64,000 bases of DNA from Streptomyces morookaense (GCF_013030945.1 NZ_JABBXF010000043.1:1-64000); one strand, 5' to 3'. Shown: positions 1 through 8,590, numbered from the stretch's first letter. The notes: generated from the letters alone by a model not told the origin. Program-made: numbers and translations.

Positions 1-683
1 TTCTGCCGGGCCGCGCCCTCGACCAGGTTGATCATCCGGTCGATGAAGGTCTCGCCCGGCTTCGTCGTGATCTTGATGACGATGCGGTCGGACAGCACCT
101 TCGTACCACCGGTGACGGCCGAACGGTCGCCGCCGGACTCGCGGATGACCGGCGCGGATTCACCGGTGATCGCGGACTCGTCCACGGACGCGACGCCTTC
201 GACGACGTCGCCGTCACCGGGGATGATGTCGCCCGCCTCGCAGACGACCAGGTCGCCCACGCGCAGCTCGGTGCCCGGCACCGACTCCTCGGTGTCGCCG
301 TTCAGGCGGCGCGCGACGGTGTCCGTCTTGGCCTTGCGCAGAGTGTCCGCCTGGGCCTTGCCGCGGCCCTCGGCGACGGCCTCCGCGAGGTTGGCGAAGA
401 CGACCGTCAGCCACAGCCAGACCGTGATGGCCCAGCCGAACCAGTCGCCCGGGTTCTTCAGCGCCAGCCCGGTGGTCATCACCGAGCCGATCTCGACCAC
501 GAACATCACCGGGGACTTGACCATCACCCGGGGGTCGAGCTTGCGGAAGGCGTCGGGCAGCGACTTGATCAGCTGCGCGGGGTCGAAGAGACCGCCGGAG
601 ACCCGGCCGGACTCCCCGGAACCGTGCGGCTGCTCGTCCTTGGGGTCCTCGGACTCGGTCCGGACAGGGGTGGTGGTGCTCAT
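1..683 (-). CDS. kdpB: KdpB, potassium-transporting ATPase catalytic subunit (5' part only)
   Basis: This is the P-type ATPase subunit that hydrolyses ATP to drive high-affinity K+ uptake by the membrane KdpFABC complex. The gene runs off the left edge, so only about 227 N-terminal codons are present. Visible are an acidic cytoplasmic N-terminus, the first membrane segments (roughly residues 55-100) and the actuator domain with the TGES dephosphorylation motif near residues 173-176. The phosphorylated DKTGT motif lies beyond the window. The ATG at 683 has a GGAGGGA ribosome site, and its first bases overlap the kdpA stop (ATGA), which indicates translational coupling. The kdpC and any kdpDE genes would lie to the left. 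Confidence 0.96.
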   Translation of the reverse strand, partial: MSTTTPVRTESEDPKDEQPHGSGESGRVSGGLFDPAQLIKSLPDAFRKLDPRVMVKSPVMFVVEIGSVMTTGLALKNPGDWFGWAITVWLWLTVVFANLAEAVAEGRGKAQADTLRKAKTDTVARRLNGDTEESVPGTELRVGDLVVCEAGDIIPGDGDVVEGVASVDESAITGESAPVIRESGGDRSAVTGGTKVLSDRIVIKITTKPGETFIDRMINLVEGAARQ

Positions 684-2371
684 GAAAGTCCCTCCGCCAT
701 CGGGCCAAGGGCCAGGGCCGGGAAGTAGGTCAAGCCGGTGATGATCACGATCGCGCCCACGAGCAGACCGGCGAAGAGCGGCTTCTCGGTGCGCAGGGTG
801 CCGGCGGTCTCGGGGACGGGCTTCTGCTCGGCGAGCGAACCGGCCAGCGCCAGCACGAAGACCATCGGCAGGAAGCGGCCGAGCAGCATGGCGAGGCCGA
901 TCGTGGTGTTGTACCACTGCGTGTTGGCGTTCAGGCCGGCGAAGGCCGAGCCGTTGTTGTTGGCGCCGGAGGTGTAGGCGTACAGGACCTCGGAGAAGCC
1001 GTGGGCCCCGCTGCCGTTCACGGAGTTGGCCGCGCCGTTGAGGATCGAGTTCGGCGGGGTGTGCATCACCATCGACACGGCCGTGAAGCCGAGGACCAGG
1101 GTCGGGGTGATGAGGATGTAGCACGCGGCGAGCTTGATCTCGCGGGTGCCGATCTTCTTGCCGAGGTACTCGGGCGTACGGCCGACCATCAGGCCCGCGA
1201 TGAAGACCGCGATGACCGCCATGACGAGCATGCCGTAGATGCCGGAGCCGACGCCGCCGGGCGCGATCTCGCCGAGCATCATGCCCAGCATCGCGATGCC
1301 GCCGCCGAACCCGGTGAACGAGGAGTGGAAGCCGTCCACCGCACCGGTCGAGGTCAGGGTGGTGGAGGTGGCGAAGATCGAGGTGGCCCCGATGCCGAAG
1401 CGCTGCTCCTTGCCCTCCAGCGCGCCGCCGGCCGCCTGGAGCGCCGCACCGTGGTGGGCGAACTCGGTCCACATCATCAGCACCGTGAAGCCGAGCCAGA
1501 TCACGCCCATGGCGGCGAGGATCGCGTAGCCCTGCTTGACGTTGCCGACCAGCTTGCCGAACGTGCGGGTGAGCGCGAACGGGATGACGAGGATCAGGAA
1601 AATCTCGAAGAGGTTGGTGAAGGCGTTCGGATTCTCGAACGGGTGGGCGGAGTTGGCGTTGAAGTAGCCGCCGCCGTTCGTGCCGAGCTCCTTGATGACC
1701 TCCTGCGAGGCCACGGCGCCGCCGTTGACCTGCTGGGTGCCGCCGGTCAGCTGGCCGATCCCGTGGATGCCCGAGAAGTTCTGGATGGAGCCGCAGGCGA
1801 CCAGGATCAGCGCACCGACCACCGAGAGCGGGATCAGGATGCGGATCGTGCCGCGCACCAGGTCGGCCCAGAAGTTGCCCAGGTCGCCGGTGCGGGACCG
1901 GGCGAAGCCCCGGACCAGGGCGACGGCGACGGCCATGCCCACGGCGGCGGAGACGAAGTTCTGCACCGCGAGGCCGAGCGTCTGGACCGCGTGGCCCATG
2001 GACTGCTCGCCCGAGTACGACTGCCAGTTGGTGTTGGCGACGAACGACGCGGCGGTGTTGAAGGCCTGGTCCGGGCTGATCGCGTGGAAACCGAGCGACA
2101 GCGAATGCGGCAGCACGCCCTGGACGCGCTGGAGCAGGTAGAGGAAGAGCAGGCTCGCCGCGGAGAAGGCGAGGACACCGCGCAGGTAGGCCGGCCAGCG
2201 CATTTCCGCGTTCGGGTCGGCACCGATGAGGCGGTAGAGCACTCTCTCGCCGCGCAGGTGCTTCTCGGAGGTGTAGACGGCGGCCATGTAGTCGCCGAGC
2301 GGACGGTAGACCAGCGCGAGCGCCGCTATGAGCGCGGTCAGCTGGAGGACGCCGGAGAGGACGGGGCTCAT
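680..2371 (-). CDS. kdpA: KdpA, potassium-binding and translocating subunit
   Basis: KdpA is the polytopic membrane subunit that forms the K+ selectivity filter of the Kdp pump. The 563-aa product has the usual length and about ten hydrophobic segments. The four pore-loop-like repeats are recognisable: SFVANTNWQSYSGE, GTNGGGYFNANSAHP, TSTTLTSTGAVDGF and YTSGANNNGSAF. The gene follows kdpF after 8 bp, and its stop overlaps the kdpB start. The start is the ATG at 2371. No truncation or frameshift was seen. Confidence 0.97.
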   Translation of the reverse strand: MSPVLSGVLQLTALIAALALVYRPLGDYMAAVYTSEKHLRGERVLYRLIGADPNAEMRWPAYLRGVLAFSAASLLFLYLLQRVQGVLPHSLSLGFHAISPDQAFNTAASFVANTNWQSYSGEQSMGHAVQTLGLAVQNFVSAAVGMAVAVALVRGFARSRTGDLGNFWADLVRGTIRILIPLSVVGALILVACGSIQNFSGIHGIGQLTGGTQQVNGGAVASQEVIKELGTNGGGYFNANSAHPFENPNAFTNLFEIFLILVIPFALTRTFGKLVGNVKQGYAILAAMGVIWLGFTVLMMWTEFAHHGAALQAAGGALEGKEQRFGIGATSIFATSTTLTSTGAVDGFHSSFTGFGGGIAMLGMMLGEIAPGGVGSGIYGMLVMAVIAVFIAGLMVGRTPEYLGKKIGTREIKLAACYILITPTLVLGFTAVSMVMHTPPNSILNGAANSVNGSGAHGFSEVLYAYTSGANNNGSAFAGLNANTQWYNTTIGLAMLLGRFLPMVFVLALAGSLAEQKPVPETAGTLRTEKPLFAGLLVGAIVIITGLTYFPALALGPMAEGLS

Positions 2372-2379
2372 ATCGCTGC

Positions 2380-2469
2380 TCAGAACCTCTCCGGGAAGAC
2401 GAGGGCGAGGATCAGGTAGCCCAGCAGGGCGACGGCCACGACCAGGCCGACGATGTTCTCGACGGTCAC
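2380..2469 (-). CDS. kdpF: KdpF, small membrane subunit
   Basis: This 29-aa, single-span peptide begins GTG (MTVENIVGLVV) and ends LVFPERF. Its composition, length and place directly before kdpA are those of KdpF, which stabilises the Kdp complex in the membrane. The GTG start overlaps the stop of the preceding small ORF (GTGA), so translation is probably coupled. Confidence 0.88.
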   Translation of the reverse strand: MTVENIVGLVVAVALLGYLILALVFPERF

Positions 2470-2549
2470 AGCTTGGTCACCCCCTTGGCGACGAGAGCCA
2501 CCAACGCGAAGACCGCGATCGTGGTGACGACGAAGGCCACGTCGGCCAT
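2466..2549 (-). CDS. 27-aa membrane peptide leading the kdp operon
   Basis: The small ORF begins MADVAFVVTTIAVFA, is one hydrophobic helix, and ends in basic residues (KGVTKL). It has an AGGAG ribosome site 7-8 bases before the ATG, and its stop overlaps the kdpF start. I do not know a named function. Its position and size suggest an extra small Kdp-associated membrane peptide. The strong ribosome site and the 4-base overlap with kdpF support it being translated. Confidence 0.7.
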   Translation of the reverse strand: MADVAFVVTTIAVFALVALVAKGVTKL

Positions 2550-2697
2550 CGTGTGCTCCTAGAGAGGTTCGGATGAACGGACCTCTAGAGGAAACATCCG
2601 CTACCGCCGGATACAGGTTCCGTTGACGCCTCCCTTACGGCCATTAGCGCCCCCTTGACGGGATTCATACGCGGATGGCCTGGACCTGCGGAAACGT

Positions 2698-2736
2698 CAC
2701 TGGGCCGGAACCCGGTATACGGGTTCCGGCCCAGTG
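2698..2736 (-). terminator. Perfect 17-bp hairpin after the DUF3710 gene
   Basis: Arms CACTGGGCCGGAACCCG (2698-2714) and CGGGTTCCGGCCCAGTG (2720-2736) pair perfectly around a 5-base loop. It lies about 70 bp downstream of the DUF3710 stop and upstream of the kdp leader, so it probably ends the dut operon. The U-tract is poor, as is usual in Streptomyces. Confidence 0.8.
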
Positions 2737-2805
2737 AAACGGCTTGTTCAAGCCGTACTGCGCACGTTTCCGGGCCGGAATTCCGGCCTTTTCCGCGGAC
2801 CTCTT

Positions 2806-3573
2806 TCAGCGGACCTCGGTGATCTCCGGGCCGCGCTGCAGACGGTCCACACCGCCCGCGAAGCGCGAGCCCTGCTCCTCCTGCTGCAGGCCCTCGGCGA
2901 CCATCTGGGCGTCGTCGGGGAGCTTCAGCACGATCGGGTCGCGGGGCGCCATCGGGGACTGGCCGCGCACGACGACCGTGTCCCGGAAGATCTGCTCCAG
3001 CAGCCCGGCGGTCTGCGGCTGCACGGCCCCCTGGCCGGAGATCACACCGCGCAGGAACCAGCGCGGACCGTCGCAGCCGACGAACCGCACCAGCTGCACG
3101 CCGTTGGTGCCGTCGGGCAGCGCCACCGGCACCTGGGCCCGCAGCTCCCAGCCGAGCGGCCCCTGGACCTCCTCCACGGCACCGCCCTGCTGGGTGATGC
3201 CCTCGGCGATCTCGGCGCGCACCTCGCCCCAGATGCCCTCGCGCTTGGGTGCGGCGAACGCCTGCAGCTGGACGGCGCTGTCCCGCAGCACCACCGTGGC
3301 GGCGACGATGGCATCGCCGGCCACCTCGACCCGCAGCTCCATGCCCTCGACGCCGGGCACGAACAGGCCGCCCAGGTCCACCCGGCCCTCGGCGGGCTCG
3401 GGAACCTCGGACACGTCCCACGGCCCGTCCGGGCGCGGCTCCGGCTCCAGCCGGACCGGGGCGGCGGCCGCGGCGTCCGCGGTGGTCTCCCCGCTCTCGG
3501 CCAACTCCTCGGAGGTCACGCCGTCGACCTGGTCGACGGCGTCCTCGCTGCGCTTGCGGCGACGACCGAACAC
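2806..3573 (-). CDS. DUF3710 domain-containing protein
   Basis: This is a 255-aa soluble, acidic protein with a basic start (MFGRRRKRSE), a low-complexity Ala/Glu stretch up to about residue 65, and then the DUF3710 body containing WGEVRAEIAEGI and GPRWFLRG. Function is unknown; the family is common in actinobacteria. The start lies directly after the dut stop (3575) on the same strand, so the two genes are co-transcribed. Confidence 0.88.
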   Translation of the reverse strand: MFGRRRKRSEDAVDQVDGVTSEELAESGETTADAAAAAPVRLEPEPRPDGPWDVSEVPEPAEGRVDLGGLFVPGVEGMELRVEVAGDAIVAATVVLRDSAVQLQAFAAPKREGIWGEVRAEIAEGITQQGGAVEEVQGPLGWELRAQVPVALPDGTNGVQLVRFVGCDGPRWFLRGVISGQGAVQPQTAGLLEQIFRDTVVVRGQSPMAPRDPIVLKLPDDAQMVAEGLQQEEQGSRFAGGVDRLQRGPEITEVR

Positions 3574-3574
3574 G

Positions 3575-4072
3575 TCACTGTCCTTCCCGGTCGGCTACGA
3601 CCGAAGCGAATCCATTCCCCACGGCAGCGTGGCCACCGGTGGACCCGAAGCCCCCATCGCCCCGCGCCGAGCCGGGAAGCTCCGCCACCTCGTGGAAGCG
3701 GACCTTCTCGACCTGCTGGACAACCAACTGGGCGATGCGGTCGAACCGTTCGAACCGCACACTCTCGCGCGGGTCCAGATTGACCACAATCACCTTGATC
3801 TCTCCACGGTACCCGGCATCGATGGTCCCCGGGGCATTCACCATGGAGACCCCGCACCGGGCGGCCAGCCCCGAGCGGGGGTGCACGAAGGCCGCGTAGC
3901 CGTCGGGCAGCGCGATGGAGACACCGGTGGGCAGCACCGCCCGCTCCCCCGGCTCCAGCACGGCGGCCTCGGTGGTGACCAGGTCGCACCCGGCGTCACC
4001 GGGGTGCCCGTACGCGGGGACCGGCACCTCGGGGTCCACGCGGCGGATGAGGACGTCGACGGGCTCACGCAT
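3575..4072 (-). CDS. dut: dUTP diphosphatase (dUTPase)
   Basis: The enzyme hydrolyses dUTP to dUMP and pyrophosphate, keeping uracil out of DNA and supplying dTMP synthesis. The 165-aa product has the trimeric dUTPase motifs in order: HPGDAGCDL, HPRSGLAARCGVS, NAPGTIDAGYRGEI, RFDRIAQLV and the C-terminal RGDGGFGSTGGH clamp. The ATG at 4072 overlaps the thioesterase stop by one base. The frame stays open far upstream, but that upstream part is a shadow of the thioesterase. Confidence 0.97.
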   Translation of the reverse strand: MREPVDVLIRRVDPEVPVPAYGHPGDAGCDLVTTEAAVLEPGERAVLPTGVSIALPDGYAAFVHPRSGLAARCGVSMVNAPGTIDAGYRGEIKVIVVNLDPRESVRFERFDRIAQLVVQQVEKVRFHEVAELPGSARGDGGFGSTGGHAAVGNGFASVVADREGQ

Positions 4073-4656
4073 CACGGGTTCACCTCCAGCGCCCGGGCGA
4101 CCTTCACCTGGTCGGGGTCGGCCAGCACGGCCTGGATCTCGGCGGACCGGCCGTTCTCGATGAAGTGGTCGATCTTGACCTCGATGAACACGGCGTCCGC
4201 GCGCACCGCGACCGGGCCCTCGGGGCCGCCGATCCGGCCGGTGGCCGTGCAGTAGATCTTGCGGCCGTGCACCGCGAGCACCTCGGCGTCCAGGTGCAGC
4301 ACCGTGTCCACGGGGACGGGCCGCAGATAGTCGGTCTCCAGCCGGCCGGTCACCGCGATCACCCGCAGCATCCAGCCGAGCGCGCCCAGCGTCTCGTCCA
4401 GGGCCGTGGCCAGCACGCCGCCGTGCGCCAGGCCGGGAGCGCCCTGGTGGGCCTCCTTGACCCGGAACTCCGCCGTGACGCGCACGCCCTCCCGGGCCCG
4501 CGTCTCCAGGTGCAGCCCGTGCGGCTGGCCGCCGCCGCAGCCGAAGCAGTGTTCGTAGTGCGACCCGATGATCTCTCCGGGTGCGGGGGCTTCGGGGTGC
4601 CGCACCGGCGGCCGTGCGCCGGCCGGCGGTGTCATGGCTGTCGTTCGTCCACTCAC
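4072..4656 (-). CDS. PaaI-family hotdog thioesterase
   Basis: This is an approximately 194-aa hotdog-fold protein with HYEHCFGCGGGQPHGL near the N-terminus and the PaaI-type APGLAHGGVLATALDETLG helix that carries the catalytic acid. It probably hydrolyses an acyl-CoA; the substrate is unknown. I chose the GTG at 4656, which has AAGG upstream; an ATG at 4635 is the alternative. The stop overlaps the dut start, so this gene opens the thioesterase-dut-DUF3710 operon. DUF3093 is divergent. Confidence 0.85.
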   Translation of the reverse strand: MSGRTTAMTPPAGARPPVRHPEAPAPGEIIGSHYEHCFGCGGGQPHGLHLETRAREGVRVTAEFRVKEAHQGAPGLAHGGVLATALDETLGALGWMLRVIAVTGRLETDYLRPVPVDTVLHLDAEVLAVHGRKIYCTATGRIGGPEGPVAVRADAVFIEVKIDHFIENGRSAEIQAVLADPDQVKVARALEVNP

Positions 4657-4715
4657 AGGGGCTGACCTTACCCGCGCCGACGGCACCCGGTCCCGCCCGT
4701 GCCAAGCTTGGACCC

Positions 4716-5165
4716 ATGCAGCCTTACGAAGAACGCCTGACCGCACCCCGTTCCTGGTGGTTCATCGCGGTCCTCGTCGGGGTCGCCCTGGCGCTGATCC
4801 TGCTGCCCCTGGGCCCGCTGCCGATGCTCGGCGGGCTCATCGGAGGCGCGGCCCTGGCGTCGGTGGCTGTCAGCTCGTACGGCTCCGCACGGATCCGGGT
4901 GGTGGGGGGTGCGCTCGTCGCGGGCGAGGCGCGCATCCCGGTGGAGGCGCTGGGGGCGCCCGAGATCCTGGACGCCGAGGAGGCGCGGGCCTGGCGGACG
5001 TTCAAGGCCGACACCCGGGCGTTCATGCTGCTGCGCGGCTACATCCCGACGGCGGTGAAGATCGAGGTCACCGACCCGGCGGACCCCACCCCGTACGTGT
5101 ACCTCTCCACCCGCTCCCCGCAGCGGCTGGCCGCGGCGGTCGAGGCGGTCAGGGCCGGGCGGTAG
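4716..5165 (+). CDS. DUF3093 domain-containing membrane protein
   Basis: The 149-aa protein begins MQPYEERLTAPRSWW, followed by two closely spaced hydrophobic segments (about residues 16-52) and a soluble C-terminal domain with LRGYIPTAVKIEV. The family is actinobacterial and of unknown function. It is divergent from the thioesterase and overlaps the convergent gene at 5149 by 17 bp. The upstream open frame overlaps the thioesterase gene and is not coding. Confidence 0.85.
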   Translation: MQPYEERLTAPRSWWFIAVLVGVALALILLPLGPLPMLGGLIGGAALASVAVSSYGSARIRVVGGALVAGEARIPVEALGAPEILDAEEARAWRTFKADTRAFMLLRGYIPTAVKIEVTDPADPTPYVYLSTRSPQRLAAAVEAVRAGR

Positions 5166-5952
5166 GGGCGTCCCAGGGGATCTGCCGGGCGCGCAGGTCC
5201 TTGCGCACCTTCTCGGCGAGGCGTTTGGTGTCCCGGCGGTTCATCACCGCGCCCACAGTCGCCCCGATCATGAAGGGGGTGACGTTGGGCAGGCTGCGGA
5301 ACGTGCGTTTGAGGACGCGCTGGCGGAGCTCGCGGCGCATCTGCACGCCGAGCGCCGCATTGATCGTCAACGGGGCCGTGACATCGATGCCCCGCTCGTC
5401 GGCCCAGGCGCCCAGATAGGCCATGGACCGCTGGCCCAGGCTGCCGGGGGCCCGCAGGCCGTACACCTCGTGCAGCTCGGCGATCAGCTTGAATTCCACG
5501 GCGGCGACGCCGATGACCTCCGCCGCCAGCTCGGCCGGCAGTGCGGGCGGAACCGGGAGCATGGCCGCTGCGCCGACTCCGGCGCCGACGGTCGAGGTGC
5601 CGTGGGCGGCACCGGCCACGAGCTTGTCCGCGAGCTCCTCCGGGCCGAGGCCGGGGAACTGGGCGCGGAGCGTCGCGAGGTCGCGCACGGGAATGCGCGG
5701 GGCGTTCGCGATGATCCGGTCGGCGACGGCGGACAGGCCCGCCCGCGCTCCCCGGCCGCCCTTCCTGGCACCGCGGCCGACGGCTGCGGCGAGCGAGGCC
5801 GTGCGGCCCCGCCCGGCGTCCGCGCCGACCGGGCCGCCGGTCACCGCTGAGGGGGCGATGTCACCCGTCGGTGAAGCGGCGCCCCCGGCGGCCCCGGTGG
5901 TCGGGCCGGGCCTGCGGGAGCGCCGTTTCCGGAACGGGGTCGAGCCTGCCAT
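5149..5952 (-). CDS. Conserved hypothetical protein
   Basis: The 267-aa protein has a basic, Arg/Pro/Gly-rich first 70 residues, then an Ala-rich central part with small-residue amphipathic or hydrophobic stretches (TSTVGAGVGAAAM, LAAEVIGVAAVE) and a basic C-terminus. I do not recognise the family; the centre weakly recalls EcsC-like proteins. It starts 13 bp after the DUF4193 stop, so the two are probably one operon. Confidence 0.75.
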   Translation of the reverse strand: MAGSTPFRKRRSRRPGPTTGAAGGAASPTGDIAPSAVTGGPVGADAGRGRTASLAAAVGRGARKGGRGARAGLSAVADRIIANAPRIPVRDLATLRAQFPGLGPEELADKLVAGAAHGTSTVGAGVGAAAMLPVPPALPAELAAEVIGVAAVEFKLIAELHEVYGLRAPGSLGQRSMAYLGAWADERGIDVTAPLTINAALGVQMRRELRQRVLKRTFRSLPNVTPFMIGATVGAVMNRRDTKRLAEKVRKDLRARQIPWDAPTARP

Positions 5953-5965
5953 GGCAGACCCTGCC

Positions 5966-6262
5966 TCAATCGCAGTCGCGGCAGATCGGCTGACCGTTCT
6001 TCTCGCGGGCCAGCTGGCTGCGGTGGTGGACCAGGAAGCAGCTCATGCAGGTGAATTCATCGGCCTGCTTGGGCAGGACCCGGACGGCCAGCTCCTCGTT
6101 GGAGAGGTCCGCGCCGGGCAGCTCCATGCCCTCGGCGGCCTCGAAGTCGTCCACGTCGACGGACGACGCCGACTTGTCGTTCCGCCGGGCCTTCAGCTCT
6201 TCAAGACTGTCGGAATCGACGTCGTCGTCGGTCTTGCGTGGGGTGTCGTAGTCCGTTGCCAT
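5966..6262 (-). CDS. DUF4193 zinc-ribbon protein
   Basis: The 98-aa acidic protein begins MATDYDTPRKTDDD and ends in a four-cysteine ribbon, FTCMSCFLVHHR followed by PICRDCD, which probably binds zinc. DUF4193 is nearly universal in actinobacteria, with function unknown to me. The ATG at 6262 has a GGGAGA ribosome site. The frame extends upstream without support. It is the first gene of a two-gene operon. Confidence 0.92.
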   Translation of the reverse strand: MATDYDTPRKTDDDVDSDSLEELKARRNDKSASSVDVDDFEAAEGMELPGADLSNEELAVRVLPKQADEFTCMSCFLVHHRSQLAREKNGQPICRDCD

Positions 6263-6658
6263 GTCGCTCTCCCCCTCTGGGTGGTTGCGGTATCTCCAGC
6301 GCACGTAACGCATGAGAGGCCGGACTTGTGCCCGACCCGAGGCGGAGATTTTGCCTCACATCAAGGTCTGTTACTCAATCGACACCCAACCGCACACCTG
6401 AAGAGGTGATCGGGCGGGGTGGCGAAGGGGACCGTACACGGTCCCGGTACGGGGTGCTGCGGCGCCATCCCGTGTACTTCCCGTGATCAAGGCTGCCGGA
6501 AACCCGCATTTTCCCGGCGTTCCGGCGGCCGTTATGGTCACGGAGAGTAGATGGCCTGAACTGACTGCATGTGATCGATCACACACACCCACAGCGCCGG
6601 GCGGACTGGATGAATTCCGCCCAAAGCGAACCTGCGGGCGACCTATTCTCCCAGAGAA
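6263..6658. other. Intergenic region between cutS and the DUF4193 gene
   Basis: This 396-bp non-coding stretch holds the DUF4193 promoter. GTGATC occurs three times in the same orientation (6406, 6483, 6571), and the last is part of a 14-bp perfect palindrome. I see no convincing ORF or RNA gene. Confidence 0.6.
6570..6583. promoter_or_regulatory. 14-bp palindrome TGTGATCGATCACA
   Basis: This perfect dyad lies between the end of cutS and the DUF4193 promoter. It resembles a CRP/FNR-family half-site pair but with a 4-base spacer instead of the usual 6. The regulator is unknown. Confidence 0.4.
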
Positions 6659-7930
6659 CTAGAGGGGGAACACCACGCGCATCACCAGCCCGCCCCCTTC
6701 GCGAGGCTCCGCGGAGATCCGCCCGCCGTGCGCGCGGGCCACGGAGCGCACGATGGACAGCCCCAGACCGACGCCCTTGTCGCTGCCGGTGCGCTCGGTG
6801 CGCAGCCGGCGGAAGGGCTCGAAGAGGTTGTCCACCTCGTAGGCCGGGACGACCGGGCCGGTGTTCTCCACGACCAGCAGCGCCTGGCCCGGCAGCGTCT
6901 GCGTGGTGACCTCCACCCAGCCGTCCGGGACGTTGTAGCGCACGGCGTTCTGCACGAGGTTCAGCGCGATCCGCTCCAGCAGCACACCGTTGCCCTGGAC
7001 GACCGCGGGCTGCCGGGTGCCCCGCAGTTCCACGCCCCGCTCCTGGGCCTCGCCCCGGGCCTGGTCCACGGCCTGGGAGGCCACCTCGGCGAGGTCGACG
7101 GGCTTGCGGTCGACGATCTCGTTCTCGCTGCGGGCGAGCAGCAACAGACCCTCCACGAGCTGCTCGCTGCGCTCGTTGGTGGCCAGCAGCGTCTTGCCGA
7201 GCTGCTGGAGCTCCGGGGACGCACCGGGGTCGGAGAGGGTGACCTCCAGCAGCGTGCGGTTGATCGCGAGCGGGGTGCGCAGCTCGTGCGAGGCGTTGGC
7301 CACGAACCGCTGCTGCGCGGTGAAGGCCCGCTCCAGCCGGTCGAGCATCTCGTCGAAGGTGTCCGAGAGCTCCTTCAACTCGTCGTCCGGGCCGCCCAGT
7401 TCGATGCGCCGGGACAGGTCCGTGCCGGCCACCCGGCGAGCCGTCCTGGTGATCTTGCCCAGCGGCGAGAGCACCCGGCCGGCCATCGCGTAGCCGAAGG
7501 CGAAGGCGATCACGGCGAGGCCGAGGAGCGCGAACAGCGAACGCCGCCACAGGCCCTCCAGGGCGGCGCTGCGCTGGTGGGCCATGCAGGAGGAGAGGAT
7601 GCTGTTGGCCTGGTCGGCCGTGAGCCCCGGGGTGTTCAGGTCCGGGCAGGTGCCGCCGGTGACGGCGACCTTGCTGCCCTCGACCAGCTTGATCAGCGGC
7701 TGGCTGCCGGTGCTCAGCGCATTCGCGGCCAGCAGGTAGATGATCGTCAGCAGCAGCACGCCCGCCATCAGGAACATGCCGCCGTACAGCAGCGTGAGCC
7801 GTATGCGGATCGTCGGGCGCAGCCAGGGGAACGGCCGGACGACCGGCTGGCGCGGGTCCCAGGTCGGCTTCGGGGGCGGCGCGGCGGGCGCCCCGGCCGG
7901 CGGGGCGGAGGTGGGGGGTGTCGTCGGCAT
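6659..7930 (-). CDS. cutS: Sensor histidine kinase, CutS type
   Basis: This 423-aa membrane kinase is the partner of the response regulator just upstream. It has a Pro/Ala-rich cytoplasmic N-terminus, a first membrane segment near residues 45-70, a short extracellular loop, a second segment near 130-150, a HAMP domain, and the phosphoacceptor His215 in ASHELRTPLA. The N box (LNLVQNAVRYN) and G box (GVGLGLSIV) of the ATPase domain are intact. The external loop holds only two cysteines (95 and 115), the feature proposed for redox or secretion-stress sensing in Streptomyces CutS. The gene starts 6 bp after the response regulator stop. Confidence 0.9.
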   Translation of the reverse strand: MPTTPPTSAPPAGAPAAPPPKPTWDPRQPVVRPFPWLRPTIRIRLTLLYGGMFLMAGVLLLTIIYLLAANALSTGSQPLIKLVEGSKVAVTGGTCPDLNTPGLTADQANSILSSCMAHQRSAALEGLWRRSLFALLGLAVIAFAFGYAMAGRVLSPLGKITRTARRVAGTDLSRRIELGGPDDELKELSDTFDEMLDRLERAFTAQQRFVANASHELRTPLAINRTLLEVTLSDPGASPELQQLGKTLLATNERSEQLVEGLLLLARSENEIVDRKPVDLAEVASQAVDQARGEAQERGVELRGTRQPAVVQGNGVLLERIALNLVQNAVRYNVPDGWVEVTTQTLPGQALLVVENTGPVVPAYEVDNLFEPFRRLRTERTGSDKGVGLGLSIVRSVARAHGGRISAEPREGGGLVMRVVFPL

Positions 7931-7936
7931 CGCGGA

Positions 7937-8590
7937 TCAGATCCGGTATCCGGAACCGGGCACGGTGACGATGACGGCGGGCTCGCCCAGCTTGCGGCGC
8001 AGGGTCATGACGGTGACCCGGACGACATTGGTGAACGGGTCGGTGTTCTCGTCCCAGGCCTTCTCCAGCAGCTGCTCGGCCGAGACCACGGCGCCCTCGC
8101 TGCGCATCAGCACCTCCAGCACCGCGAACTCCTTCGGGGCCAGCTGCACCTCGCGGCCGTCGCGGAAGACCTCGCGGCGGTTGGGGTCCAGCTTGATGCC
8201 GGCCCGCTCCAGGACGGGCGGCAGGGCGACGGTGGTGCGCCGGCCCAGGGCCCGCACCCGGGCCACCAGCTCGCTGAAGGCGAACGGCTTGGGCAGGTAG
8301 TCGTCGGCGCCCAGCTCCAGGCCCGCCACGCGGTCGCTGACGTCGCCCGAGGCGGTCAGCATCAGGACGCGGGTGGGCATGCCGAGCTCGACGACCTTGC
8401 GGCAGACGTCGTCGCCGTGGACGACCGGCAGGTCGCGGTCGAGCACGATGACGTCGTAGTCGTTGATCTCGATCCGCTCCAGTGCCGCGGCCCCGTCGTA
8501 GACGACGTCGACGGCCATGGCCTCCCGGCGCAGTCCGGTGGCGACGGCATCGGCGAGCAGCTGCTCGTCCTCGACGACGAGTACGCGCAC
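7937..8590 (-). CDS. cutR: OmpR-family response regulator, CutR type
   Basis: This is a 217-aa receiver plus winged-helix DNA-binding protein. The receiver begins MRVLVVEDEQ with the phosphoacceptor near Asp51 (VIVLDRDLP) and the conserved Lys in YLPKPF. The C-terminal OmpR domain contains VLEVLMRSEGAVVSAEQLL and ends GSGYRI. The GTG at 8590 has a strong GGAAGGA site; the frame upstream of it is not coding. It is transcribed with cutS. The assignment to CutRS rests on sequence pattern and neighbours. Confidence 0.9.
   Translation of the reverse strand: MRVLVVEDEQLLADAVATGLRREAMAVDVVYDGAAALERIEINDYDVIVLDRDLPVVHGDDVCRKVVELGMPTRVLMLTASGDVSDRVAGLELGADDYLPKPFAFSELVARVRALGRRTTVALPPVLERAGIKLDPNRREVFRDGREVQLAPKEFAVLEVLMRSEGAVVSAEQLLEKAWDENTDPFTNVVRVTVMTLRRKLGEPAVIVTVPGSGYRI

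Noticed and set aside
6371..6592. 73-codon minus-strand ORF between cutS and DUF4193
   Set aside because: No ribosome site or family resemblance, and poor third-position GC.
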